The notes under the pieces: model-generated
What the model saw: only the letters and a program-made list of their open reading frames with translations
Databases searched by the model: none
Told to the model about the DNA's origin: nothing
Shown: positions 15,807-21,566 of the stretch, piece by piece
Layout of the letters: each line of letters starts with the position of its first letter
Numbering within the stretch: the first letter of the stretch is position 1
Virus record (IMG/VR): IMGVR_UViG_3300042866_002051
Coordinates: 1 to 36,837 of that record
DNA: 36,837 nt
Strand: one strand, 5' to 3'
Origin: a virus
Program-made: the position numbers and the translations under genes

Positions 15807-16558
15807 GCCGCGCCGTCCTCGCCCCGGAGGTGCTCGAGCACTGGATCCGCCACACCGAGCGGTATGAGGGCCGGATCCCCTGGCTCTACCTCGACATCCG
15901 GGGCCTCGTCACCATCGGCGCGGGCGTACTCGTGGACCCCGTGGAGCTCGCCATGAGGCTCCCCCTCCAGCTCGACGGGAGGCCGGCGACCCCCGGGGAG
16001 ATCGCCGACGAGTGGCGCGCGCTGAAGGCCCGCCCGTCCCTCGCCCAGCAGGGCGCCGGTGCCGCGGGCAGGGTGGCCCGGCTGCGCCTCACCGGAGCCG
16101 ACCTCGACGCCCTCACCTGGGCGCGGCTGGACTCGACGGTGAGGGCGCTGGTGCGGCGGTGGCCTGGCCTCCCTGGATGGCCCTGGCAGGCGCAGCTCGC
16201 GGTCTGCTCGTGGGCCTGGGCGGTGGGGGCGATGGCCCAGGGGTGGCCCCGATTCGAGGCGGCCTTGCACGCCCAGGACTGGACCACAACGGCCGAGCAG
16301 TGCCGGATCCGCGACGAGGACAACCCGGGGGTGACCTCGCGCAACGTCGAGAACCGGCGGCTTTTCCTGGAGGCCGCCGAGCGGGCCACGACGGTGCCGC
16401 CCCCGGAGGATCGCCCGTCGAGTCCCCCCGTCGTGATCGTGGACGACGAGGCGCCGGCTACCGACCGGATCCCTGTGGGCGAGGTCGCGGCGCTGGTGGC
16501 AGAGACCGGGGATGCCCTCGCCCGGGAACTGCTCGCGGAGGGGTACCGGCGGCGCTGA
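15803..16558 (+). CDS. GH24 lysozyme-like muramidase (endolysin)
   Basis: 251 residues from GTG 15803 (GTGA overlap). Residues 22, 31 and 37 are Glu, Asp and Thr in the contexts Tyr-Glu-Gly, Tyr-Leu-Asp and Val-Thr-Ile-Gly-Ala-Gly. The spacings of nine and six residues equal those of the T4 lysozyme triad E11-D20-T26. A helical core with a Trp-rich segment (about 125-155) and an Asn-Arg-Arg motif near 195 complete the lysozyme domain. The last about 50 residues are an acidic/proline linker and a short helix not found in the minimal enzyme. It would cleave the MurNAc-GlcNAc bond of peptidoglycan during host lysis. It is the last plus-strand gene of the late series. Confidence 0.85.
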   Translation: MSRAVLAPEVLEHWIRHTERYEGRIPWLYLDIRGLVTIGAGVLVDPVELAMRLPLQLDGRPATPGEIADEWRALKARPSLAQQGAGAAGRVARLRLTGADLDALTWARLDSTVRALVRRWPGLPGWPWQAQLAVCSWAWAVGAMAQGWPRFEAALHAQDWTTTAEQCRIRDEDNPGVTSRNVENRRLFLEAAERATTVPPPEDRPSSPPVVIVDDEAPATDRIPVGEVAALVAETGDALARELLAEGYRRR

Positions 16559-16647
16559 TCGGCTCGACGGGTCGCCGCGGCATGGTAGCCTCCCTCTCGG
16601 GTCGCCTCCTCCACCGGGTCGCGGGGAGCAGCCGGCGAGGGACGAAC

Positions 16648-16679
16648 GGGCCCGGCCTGGAGGAAGCGCCTCCGGGCCC
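16648..16679. terminator. Terminator-like hairpin between convergent genes
   Basis: GGGCCC and GGAGG on the left (16648-16653, 16659-16663) pair with CCTCC and GGGCCC on the right (16669-16679) around a 5-base loop, with a short bulge. It sits between the end of the late plus-strand series (16558) and the end of a minus-strand gene (16687), so it could act in both directions. No U-tract is present. Confidence 0.45.
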
Positions 16680-16686
16680 CTCCCAG

Positions 16687-17055
16687 CTATCGCTCCCGCA
16701 TCCCCAGCAGGGCCTCGTGGATCCCCGGCCCTGCCCCCGAGGCGATCACCCCGCAGGGCGGCACCGGGTCCAGGAGGAGCCTCACCAGCACGTCCCCCCT
16801 GGCGTCGAGGGTGAGGAGCACGGGCCCCCGGTCGAGCAGTTCCAGGAGCCCCGCGTGCACCGCCCTGTCCTCGGCGGGGTCGGTGTCGAGGCTGGCGACC
16901 AGCCCCGAGAGCCCCCCGGGGTGCTCGGCGGCGCGCTCCCGGAGCCGGGCGGCGGTCTCCGGGGGGATGCGGACGGCGATCTGCCCGGATGCCCGGCGCT
17001 GGGCGGTCTCGGGGGTATAGGTGGGTTTCCCCCCGCGGCGCTTCTTGCCGGTCAT
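16687..17055 (-). CDS. Small protein with possible ribbon-helix-helix core
   Basis: 122 residues; ATG at 17055 shares one base with the stop of the upstream gene, and AAGGGGG lies about eight bases upstream. A basic N-terminus precedes a strand-helix-helix segment (Gln-Ile-Ala-Val-Arg-Ile-Pro-Pro-Glu-Thr, then a helix), resembling CopG/Arc-type DNA-binding proteins, although the C-terminal 60 residues are unlike them. It is the last of three leftward genes that would lie at one prophage end, so a lysogeny-expressed regulator is possible. Confidence 0.5.
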   Translation of the reverse strand: MTGKKRRGGKPTYTPETAQRRASGQIAVRIPPETAARLRERAAEHPGGLSGLVASLDTDPAEDRAVHAGLLELLDRGPVLLTLDARGDVLVRLLLDPVPPCGVIASGAGPGIHEALLGMRER

Positions 17056-17270
17056 CAGGCGGCCCCCTTGATTTGCGTGAACCCCAGCGCCCCCTTGACG
17101 TAGGCGCGCTCTTTCTTGAGGGAGCCACCGGATATCTTGATCACCTCCCCATTCTCAGCGTAGCGACCGGCCGAAGACAGCACCTCCGCGACCGTTGAGT
17201 AAAACGAAAAGGCGCCGTTCTTCACATAGTCGCCGCTGATCGTGACGTGCCAGTCGTAGCGCTTGGTCAT
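17055..17270 (-). CDS. 71-residue hypothetical protein, prophage-end gene
   Basis: ATG at 17270 is preferred over an upstream TTG (17285) because GGAG lies nine bases before it. The product has a Tyr-Asp-Trp-His strand start and an alternating strand-helix-strand pattern with many Lys and Gly residues. Its DNA is visibly poorer in GC than neighbouring genes, suggesting separate acquisition. The stop overlaps the next gene's start (TGATG). No family is recognised. Confidence 0.55.
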   Translation of the reverse strand: MTKRYDWHVTISGDYVKNGAFSFYSTVAEVLSSAGRYAENGEVIKISGGSLKKERAYVKGALGFTQIKGAA

Positions 17271-17300
17271 GGTGGTGTTCTCCAACGCCTTGAGCCCCGG

Positions 17301-17321
17301 GCCCCGCGGTTTTCCGGGGGC
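17301..17321 (-). terminator. Hairpin with TTTT loop after the 17349 gene
   Basis: GCCCC-G-CGG (17301-17309), a TTTT loop and CCG-GGGGC (17314-17321) form an eight-pair stem with one bulged base. It lies in the 78-base gap between two leftward genes. It may reduce readthrough or protect mRNA ends; no U-tract follows. Confidence 0.3.
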
Positions 17322-17348
17322 GTCGGGGCGAGGATGGGGGGGCGAGGG

Positions 17349-17645
17349 TCAGGCGGCGACGGGGCAGCCGTAGGCGGCGCGCTCCTCGTCGGAGAGGCCC
17401 AGCCAGGCGTCGCCGATGCGGGCGGCGGCGGCCTCGATGGCGTCGGCCTCGGCGCCCTCGTCCTGGACGGAGAGGCCGTGCATGCGAGCCTCGCGGGTCA
17501 CCTCGACGCTGACCTCGTGGCCGGCGGCGGCGAGTTTTTCTTCCAGGTAGGAGCCCCAGGCGGTGACGGCGGCGCGGAGGGCCTCGCCGGAGAGGTCAGC
17601 GTAGGTGGAGGCGTGGGCGGGGATGGAGAGGATGATGGAGGTCAT
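17349..17645 (-). CDS. 98-residue acidic hypothetical protein, first gene of prophage-end operon
   Basis: ATG at 17645 preceded by AGAAAGAAG about seven bases upstream. The protein is acidic and largely helical, rich in Ala and Glu, with a Thr/Ser/Ile start and a Cys near the end. It is preceded by a promoter-like sequence with a palindrome in its spacer, and by attP. It is therefore placed where lysogenic conversion genes are common. No family is recognised. Confidence 0.6.
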   Translation of the reverse strand: MTSIILSIPAHASTYADLSGEALRAAVTAWGSYLEEKLAAAGHEVSVEVTREARMHGLSVQDEGAEADAIEAAAARIGDAWLGLSDEERAAYGCPVAA

Positions 17646-17689
17646 GGCGGTCTTCTTTCTGGGCGGGGTCCGTCCCCGTCTCTGAGAAC

Positions 17690-17718
17690 ACTATGCGCGC
17701 TAGGCTAGACTAGCGCAA
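17690..17718 (-). promoter_or_regulatory. Leftward promoter with operator-like palindrome in the spacer
   Basis: On the minus strand TTGCGC (17718-17713), a 17-base spacer and CATAGT (17695-17690) make a sigma70-like promoter (-10 match four of six). The spacer and -35 edge are occupied by the inverted repeat GCGCTAG / CTAGCGC (17697-17703 and 17710-17716), within which CTAG occurs three times at 5-base spacing. A repressor bound there would block the promoter. It drives the 17645 gene. Confidence 0.5.
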
Positions 17719-17732
17719 GGGGTGATTTTCAC

Positions 17733-17758
17733 GGGTACGTCGATTTTGTCTCGTACCC
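17733..17758. repeat. Inverted repeat GGGTACG / CGTACCC beside attP
   Basis: Seven-base arms at 17733-17739 and 17752-17758 enclose a 12-base AT-richer loop. A third partial copy, CGTACCCC, occurs at 17831-17838. It may be a binding site for an accessory recombination protein (IHF-like or excisionase) or a regulator; position near attP is the only clue. Confidence 0.35.
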
Positions 17759-17780
17759 CCCTAAATGCCGATGGGACCGC

Positions 17781-17804
17781 GGTCCCGATACCGGTCCCGA
17801 TAGG
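17781..17804 (+). repeat. Putative integrase arm-type site, left copy
   Basis: Two head-to-tail copies of GGTCCCGATA (17781-17790, 17793-17802) make a 24-bp element that recurs with one mismatch at 17993-18016 in the same orientation. The element ends 65 bases from the tRNA-like core on this side and begins 71 bases from it on the other. An inverted GGGACC at 17773-17778 extends the left copy to a palindrome. Confidence 0.6.
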
Positions 17805-17869
17805 GCCCCCGGGGGCATGATCTGGCATGACGTACCCCACGGTTTTGCGGCCTTTTCGTACCTGTGGAG

Positions 17870-17921
17870 GATTTAGGTTCCGACGCCTCACGGCGTGTGG
17901 GTTCAAGTCCCTCCTTGCGCA
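17870..17921 (+). other. attP core: 3' half of a tRNA-Leu(UAG) gene
   Basis: GATTTAGGTTC (17870-17880) is the anticodon loop region with UAG at 17874-17876. CGCC-TCAC-GGCG follows as the long variable arm of a leucine tRNA. The T arm with TTCAAGT loop is at 17896-17913, then the acceptor strand CTTGCGC and discriminator A (17914-17921). The order matches the 3' half of bacterial tRNA-Leu(UAG). There is no 5' half and no encoded CCA, and one T-stem pair is mismatched, so this is an attachment site that would restore the host tRNA gene on integration, not a working tRNA. Confidence 0.85.
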
Positions 17922-19123
17922 CAACCCCTTGGAATCACAGGGCAATCCCCTCCCCTCCCGGGCCCTCGACAGAGGGGCCCCGCGGGGGTTCCGGTCCCGA
18001 TTCCGGTCCCGATAGGCTGCCCCTTGCAGGCCCCGTCGAGGGCAGGGCACCGGGCGGGCGGGTCCAGCGCCAGGAGCGCCGCGCGGGCTCCTTCTGCCTG
18101 CGGGTGGAGGTAGTGATCGGTGGTGCCGGCGCTCCGGTGCCCGGCCAGGAGCTGGAGCCCCCCCCTCGTGGCCCCGGCATCGCTGAGGTGGGTGAGGCGA
18201 GCGTGGCGCAGATCGTAGGGACACACCCGCGAGGCCCGGTCGGCGTCGAGTCCGCTCGCCTTCCCGGCGATGCGAAAGAGCTTGTCGAGGCGGTACCGTC
18301 CCCACAGCGGGCCTTCTCCCAGCGGGGCGTGCTCTTCGAGTAGCTCCACGGCGCGGCGAGACAGCGGGACGGCGCGGCCCATCTGCGCCTTGTCCTGGTC
18401 GTCGCCGATCACCAGCTCGCGGCGCCCTCGATCCCAGGCCCGGGGGCGAACCAGCCGGGCGACGGTCGCGGGGCGCAGGCCCGTCTCGTACAAGAATTCG
18501 GCATAGGCCCGCACGGGGAAGAGGGCGCCGGAGCGGACCGGGCGAGGGCTCCAGGGGGGCAGCGCCGCCAGCAACCGGGCCACCTCCTCGGGGCTCAGGG
18601 GCACCGGTCGGCGGTCCCGCTGGCGGGTACCGGCGGCGCGAGCGGGGAGGGAGAGCGCGGGCACCTCGGCGAGCAGCTCCTGGTCGAGGCACCACCGGAG
18701 GAAGCCCGACAGCGCGGACTTTTCTTTCCTCGCGGTCTTGCGGCTCACCTCGCCCAGGCGATCCCGGAGGTACCCCCGGAGCGCCGAGCTGGTCAGGTCC
18801 GCGAGGCGCTCCCAGCGCAGGAGCCAGCGCCGGGCATAGCCCAGGTACGTGGCGCGGGTCTTCGGGTCGAGCCCCCCGGGGCCTTCGAGCGACGCGAGCC
18901 AGGACGCACACAGCTCCGGGAGCGGTGCCGCGGCGGTGGCTACGCTGCGCGGGTGCCGGCGCCCCTCGATGACTTCGGCGTAGACGCGCGGGGCGGCGCG
19001 TTCAGCTTCGCCAGGATCGCCCGTGCGGAGGGAGACCTTGTGACGGTGCCCCTCGTGGCGGAAACGGACGTAGAAGCCCCCGTCCTGGGCGACGATTTGG
19101 AATCCTCGCGGCTTTCGAGCCAT
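17903..19123 (-). CDS. int: Tyrosine integrase
   Basis: 406 residues; ATG at 19123 with AGAGG upstream. Residues 1-60 form a basic arm-binding domain, about 65-155 the core-binding SAM-like helices, and about 175-345 the catalytic domain. Catalytic residues seen are Arg217 (Glu-Thr-Gly-Leu-Arg), Lys245, Arg306 in Tyr-Asp-Leu-Arg-His (Asp304 replaces the usual first His), His329 (Ala-Gly-His-Arg) and nucleophile Tyr338 (Asp-His-Tyr). About 68 residues follow the Tyr, more than usual; this tail is Gly/Pro/Cys-rich and is encoded by the right arm repeat and the tRNA-like core, where the stop codon falls in the T loop. The enzyme joins attP to the host tRNA-Leu gene. The start overlaps the upstream HTH gene by 184 bases. 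Confidence 0.95.
   Translation of the reverse strand: MARKPRGFQIVAQDGGFYVRFRHEGHRHKVSLRTGDPGEAERAAPRVYAEVIEGRRHPRSVATAAAPLPELCASWLASLEGPGGLDPKTRATYLGYARRWLLRWERLADLTSSALRGYLRDRLGEVSRKTARKEKSALSGFLRWCLDQELLAEVPALSLPARAAGTRQRDRRPVPLSPEEVARLLAALPPWSPRPVRSGALFPVRAYAEFLYETGLRPATVARLVRPRAWDRGRRELVIGDDQDKAQMGRAVPLSRRAVELLEEHAPLGEGPLWGRYRLDKLFRIAGKASGLDADRASRVCPYDLRHARLTHLSDAGATRGGLQLLAGHRSAGTTDHYLHPQAEGARAALLALDPPARCPALDGACKGQPIGTGIGTGTPAGPLCRGPGRGGDCPVIPRGCAQGGT
17993..18016 (+). repeat. Putative integrase arm-type site, right copy
   Basis: GGTCCCGATT (17993-18002) and GGTCCCGATA (18005-18014) repeat the left element with one mismatch. The element is inside the integrase coding sequence and encodes a Gly-Thr-Gly-Ile repeat in the non-catalytic tail. 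Confidence 0.6.
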
Positions 19124-19266
19124 TCGAGCAACCTCTTGCGGTGGTAGAGCGGGCTCCCCGAGAGGCGCTCTGGTGGGAAGTGGGGGTCAATCTTCCGGAG
19201 CACGGTGCGCTCCGAGCAGTGGAGCAGGGCGGCGACCTGCTCGCGCGTGAGGTAGAGGGGCTCCAT
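18940..19266 (-). CDS. MerR/AlpA-type helix-turn-helix protein, probable excisionase
   Basis: ATG at 19266. Residues 3-53 are a compact HTH_17-like domain: Leu-Thr-Arg-Glu-Gln-Val-Ala-Ala-Leu-Leu, a turn, Ser-Glu-Arg-Thr-Val recognition helix, then a Phe-Pro-Pro wing and Tyr-His-Arg strand with a final Leu-Glu-Trp-Leu helix. Such proteins next to integrase genes act as excisionases or integration directors. The frame has no stop at the integrase ATG and runs 184 bases into int with a Ser/Arg/Thr-rich low-quality tail, giving 108 residues in total, so the functional part is about 54 residues. Confidence 0.75.
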   Translation of the reverse strand: MEPLYLTREQVAALLHCSERTVLRKIDPHFPPERLSGSPLYHRKRLLEWLESREDSKSSPRTGASTSVSATRGTVTRSPSARAILAKLNAPPRASTPKSSRGAGTRAA

Positions 19267-19331
19267 ACCGCCACAGCCCCCGGGCCCACGGTTCTCCGGG
19301 GCGACGGGGGCGCGGTGGCGATGGCGAGGGG

Positions 19332-19427
19332 CTACGGCCGCTCCCTCCCGGAGACGGCAAGGCTGCTACCGACCGCCAGCGCCAGGAGGGCGAGGCCGGC
19401 GAGCATTTCGAGGATGCCCTGGGTCAC
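19332..19427 (-). CDS. 31-residue single-TM protein
   Basis: GTG at 19427 overlaps the upstream gene's stop as GTGA. The product is one hydrophobic Leu/Ala/Gly helix flanked by a short polar start and a basic end. It is the last small gene of the leftward operon before the excisionase. Function unknown; gene call rests on coupling and TM character. Confidence 0.4.
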   Translation of the reverse strand: MTQGILEMLAGLALLALAVGSSLAVSGRERP

Positions 19428-19630
19428 GGGACCGCTCCTTCCTCGTGGCAGGTGGGGCACCGGTCGCACGCGATGCCCTCGACCACATCCCGGTAGACCA
19501 CGGCGACCCGGGCTCCGCAGGCGTCGCAGATCGGCGTGGGGTCCGGGTCGGCGTTGCGTTCGCGGAGGTACGCGGCCTCCAGGGGGCGAGGGTGCTGAGG
19601 GCGCCATGGGGAACGGGCGGTGCGGGTCAC
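19424..19630 (-). CDS. Zinc-ribbon protein, unknown
   Basis: 68 residues, GTG at 19630 overlapping the upstream stop as GTGA. Cys-Asp-Ala-Cys and, 18 residues later, Cys-Asp-Arg-Cys-Pro-Thr-Cys-His form a likely zinc ribbon at residues about 35-62. A basic Pro-rich N-terminus precedes it. It is one of several zinc-binding small proteins in the leftward operon; role unknown. Confidence 0.55.
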   Translation of the reverse strand: MTRTARSPWRPQHPRPLEAAYLRERNADPDPTPICDACGARVAVVYRDVVEGIACDRCPTCHEEGAVP

Positions 19631-19989
19631 GGCTTCCTCCCGGTGACCAGCGAGAGGAGGCCTGCGGGGTTGAGGCCACGCTCCCCTCGCAGGAGCCCGA
19701 TGCCCCGGTGGAGGTGTGCTCGCAGGGCCTGCGGGGCGGCGTCGCCGTGGCGTTCCACGACGCACGCCCAGTAGAGCGGGGCGTAGCGTCCGCCGAGGGT
19801 GGTCCAGGTGATCTCCAGGCCATCGCCGGGGAGCTGGTGCGTCGACGGGTCGGAGGGCACCGCCAGCGACAGGGCCAGGGCCCAGCGGCAGGGGGCGGCG
19901 AAGGTGGTGAGGCGGGTCTTTGTCCGGATCCACAGGAGCCAGGTGCGCTCCTCGGCGGAGAGGCGGAGGGTGGTGGGTGGCGCGATCAC
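19627..19989 (-). CDS. Hypothetical protein, 120 residues
   Basis: GTG at 19989 overlaps the upstream stop (GTGA). An N-terminal helix with Glu-Glu-Arg and Trp residues precedes a mixed strand/helix region containing Trp-Thr-Thr-Leu-Gly and Tyr-Trp-Ala-Cys. No motif is recognised. It belongs to the leftward early operon. Confidence 0.5.
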   Translation of the reverse strand: MIAPPTTLRLSAEERTWLLWIRTKTRLTTFAAPCRWALALSLAVPSDPSTHQLPGDGLEITWTTLGGRYAPLYWACVVERHGDAAPQALRAHLHRGIGLLRGERGLNPAGLLSLVTGRKP

Positions 19990-20393
19990 AGGCGCCTCCC
20001 ACGAGCGCAGCCACAAGACCGCGTGTTGCCGGAGCGGAGGGCGGTGGTCGTGATGACGGCCTCGGCGCCGCAGTCGCAGAGGCAGCGCCACGCCACACGG
20101 CTGTGGCCGTGCCGGTCGGGGGCGCGCTCTCCGACCAGCAGGCGGCCGAAGCGCTGGCCGGAGAGGTCGAGAGGCTTCCGCCCGGTCTTCCCCCGGCGCC
20201 CGCAGCCACAGGACCGGATCTGCCCCGAGCGGAGGTTGCTACCGGTGACGTTGGTGCGGGCCCCGCAGTCGCAGAGGCACCACCAGGCGGAGCGCCGGCC
20301 GGAGAGGAAGTCGCGCACCGGCGCCGGCTCTTGGACGGTGAGACGACCGAAGCGCCGGCCGATCATGTCGATGGGCTTTCGTCCGCGCTTCAC
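19986..20393 (-). CDS. Tandem CxCDCG zinc-binding domain protein
   Basis: 135 residues, GTG at 20393 coupled to the upstream gene. It consists of two copies of one domain (residues about 3-68 and 71-131). Each has Gly-Arg-Lys-Pro, Gly-Arg/Gln-Arg-Phe-Gly-Arg-Leu, Cys-Leu-Cys-Asp-Cys-Gly, a Leu-Arg-Ser-Gly segment and Ser-Cys-Gly-Cys. This Cys-rich unit is widespread in phage proteins, often next to AP2 or HNH DNA-binding modules, and is thought to bind zinc and nucleic acid. Two intact copies with no nuclease motif suggest a DNA- or RNA-binding factor rather than a homing enzyme. Confidence 0.65.
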   Translation of the reverse strand: MKRGRKPIDMIGRRFGRLTVQEPAPVRDFLSGRRSAWWCLCDCGARTNVTGSNLRSGQIRSCGCGRRGKTGRKPLDLSGQRFGRLLVGERAPDRHGHSRVAWRCLCDCGAEAVITTTALRSGNTRSCGCARGRRL

Positions 20394-21291
20394 GACGCCC
20401 TCCTGACGAGCACCAGCCCGCCGTCGCACCGCTTGGGGCAGTAGAGCAGCGTCCCTTCTCGGCGGCGGACGGTGCCGCACTCGGGGCAGGGCGAGGCCAC
20501 CGGCGCAGGAGTAGCGGCGGGACGGGAGCCCCAGTAGCGAGCCCGGTTGTATTCTCGCCGGTATTGCAAGACCTCCTCGCGTTTCGCGTCCTCGCAGGCG
20601 TCGCAGTGGCGGCGGCGGCGGTCCTCCGTCTCGACCGCGGCGGCGCATCGGTGGCAGGTGATCTGCGGGAGCGGGGGCAGGTCCTCGGCGGCCAGGGCCA
20701 CCAGGCGTGCGGCGCGCTCCGGCGGGATCGGGTGCCCCGCCAGGACGTCTTCCACGTCGCACCGGGGGACCCCGGCAAGGCTCGCCACGGCGGCCGTGCT
20801 GGTGCGCCGGGCGCGGGTGCGGAGGCGCTCGCAGGCCCCGGGCTCGACGGGCACGGCGCCGGGTCGGTTGAGGCGTCGAGTAGATCGGTGGCCCATAACT
20901 TCCTCCTCCAGAGTCCGGGGGTGGTCTCGATGGCGACGCCCGCGGCGCGCAGCTCGGCCAGGGCGTGGGGGACGGACCGGCGCAGGATGCGAGAGCGCGT
21001 GGCGATCTCGTGGGGGGAGGTGCCGCGGCTGGTGGAGAGGATGGCGAGGGCCGCGGTCGCGTTGGGGGACAGAGACGGCGGAGGCTCCGGTGGGGCGGTC
21101 TTGGCGAGGGCGGCGGCGAGCTGGTCGCGCTCGGCGGTGACCTGGGCGAGGCGCGTCTCTGCCGCCTCGATCCTGGCCTCCATCGCGGCGAGGTCGGACC
21201 CGTTGACGCCCCACAGCCGCTCCCAGGAGAGGAGGGCCTCGGCGAGACGGGTGCACTCGGCGCAGGGGGCGGGCTTGCGGGCGGCGGTCAT
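20239..21291 (-). CDS. Winged-helix protein with CxxC and coiled coil; frame not closed at the next start
   Basis: ATG at 21291 overlaps the preceding gene as ATGA. Residues about 8-13 hold Cys-Ala-Glu-Cys, about 35-65 an Ala/Glu coiled coil, and about 78-132 a winged helix with Ser-Pro-His-Glu-Ile-Ala, Val-Pro-His-Ala-Leu-Ala-Glu-Leu and Gly-Leu-Trp. The plausible protein ends near residue 133, where the following gene's ATG begins (20896). The frame reads TTA TGG there instead of a stop and stays open to 20239 with Arg/Pro/Ser-rich out-of-frame sequence. The full open frame is 350 residues; the functional unit is probably about 133. Confidence 0.55.
   Translation of the reverse strand: MTAARKPAPCAECTRLAEALLSWERLWGVNGSDLAAMEARIEAAETRLAQVTAERDQLAAALAKTAPPEPPPSLSPNATAALAILSTSRGTSPHEIATRSRILRRSVPHALAELRAAGVAIETTPGLWRRKLWATDLLDASTDPAPCPSSPGPASASAPAPGAPARPPWRALPGSPGATWKTSWRGTRSRRSAPHAWWPWPPRTCPRSRRSPATDAPPRSRRRTAAAATATPARTRNARRSCNTGENTTGLATGAPVPPLLLRRWPRPAPSAAPSAAEKGRCSTAPSGATAGWCSSGGRREARTKAHRHDRPALRSSHRPRAGAGARLPLRPALRLVVPLRLRGPHQRHR
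20390..20896 (-). CDS. HTH and double zinc-ribbon protein, possible regulator
   Basis: 168 residues; ATG at 20896 with GGAGGAGG upstream. Residues about 33-75 resemble a helix-turn-helix (Ala-Ala-Val-Ala-Ser-Leu-Ala-Gly-Val-Pro). Cys-His-Arg-Cys with Cys-Asp-Ala-Cys, 14 residues between the pairs, makes one zinc ribbon. A C-terminal Cys-Pro-Glu-Cys with Cys-Pro-Lys-Arg-Cys makes a second. The combination suggests a nucleic-acid binding early protein. No named family is recognised. Confidence 0.55.
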   Translation of the reverse strand: MGHRSTRRLNRPGAVPVEPGACERLRTRARRTSTAAVASLAGVPRCDVEDVLAGHPIPPERAARLVALAAEDLPPLPQITCHRCAAAVETEDRRRRHCDACEDAKREEVLQYRREYNRARYWGSRPAATPAPVASPCPECGTVRRREGTLLYCPKRCDGGLVLVRRAS

Positions 21292-21566
21292 GGGGCCCTC
21301 CCGAGGGCAGCTTCCGCGGCCTTCTTCGCGGCTTTGAGGGTTGGGGCGGCGCCCACCTTGCCCCCGGCCTCCCAGTTCCATCCGGCTCGCCCGGTGCGGC
21401 ACAAAGGCTTGCTGGCATAGACCACCAGGGCGTCTGGCTCACCGGGGTCTCCGAGGCTTCCCCATGATCCGTTACGCAGCTCCATGGCGAGGGGCGGATC
21501 CGGTGGGAACAGCAGCCGTAGCAGCCACCAAATCCAATCGATGAAGCGAGTCGTGAGGCTGGTCAC
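21288..21566 (-). CDS. Small protein with Trp-rich hydrophobic N-terminus
   Basis: 92 residues; GTG at 21566 overlaps the upstream stop (GTGA) and its own stop overlaps the next ATG (ATGA). Residues about 7-24 contain Trp-Ile-Trp-Trp-Leu-Leu-Arg-Leu-Leu-Phe, an amphipathic or membrane-surface helix. The remainder is a small strand-rich domain with a Lys/Ala helix at the end. Function unknown. Confidence 0.5.
   Translation of the reverse strand: MTSLTTRFIDWIWWLLRLLFPPDPPLAMELRNGSWGSLGDPGEPDALVVYASKPLCRTGRAGWNWEAGGKVGAAPTLKAAKKAAEAALGRAP

Noticed and set aside
17830-17925. A complete functional tRNA gene
   Set aside because: Only the half from the anticodon loop to the discriminator base is present. 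No acceptor 5' strand or D arm lies upstream, and the T stem has a mismatch.
17700-18911. An alternative minus-strand frame over the integrase, ending in Arg-Asp-Leu-Asn-Pro-His
   Set aside because: That peptide is a familiar artefact of translating a tRNA gene backwards; it only confirms the tRNA-like attP. The integrase frame holds all catalytic residues.
19267-19331. A gene or promoter between the excisionase and the 31-residue TM gene
   Set aside because: I see no open frame with a ribosome site and no clear promoter hexamers in these 65 bases.
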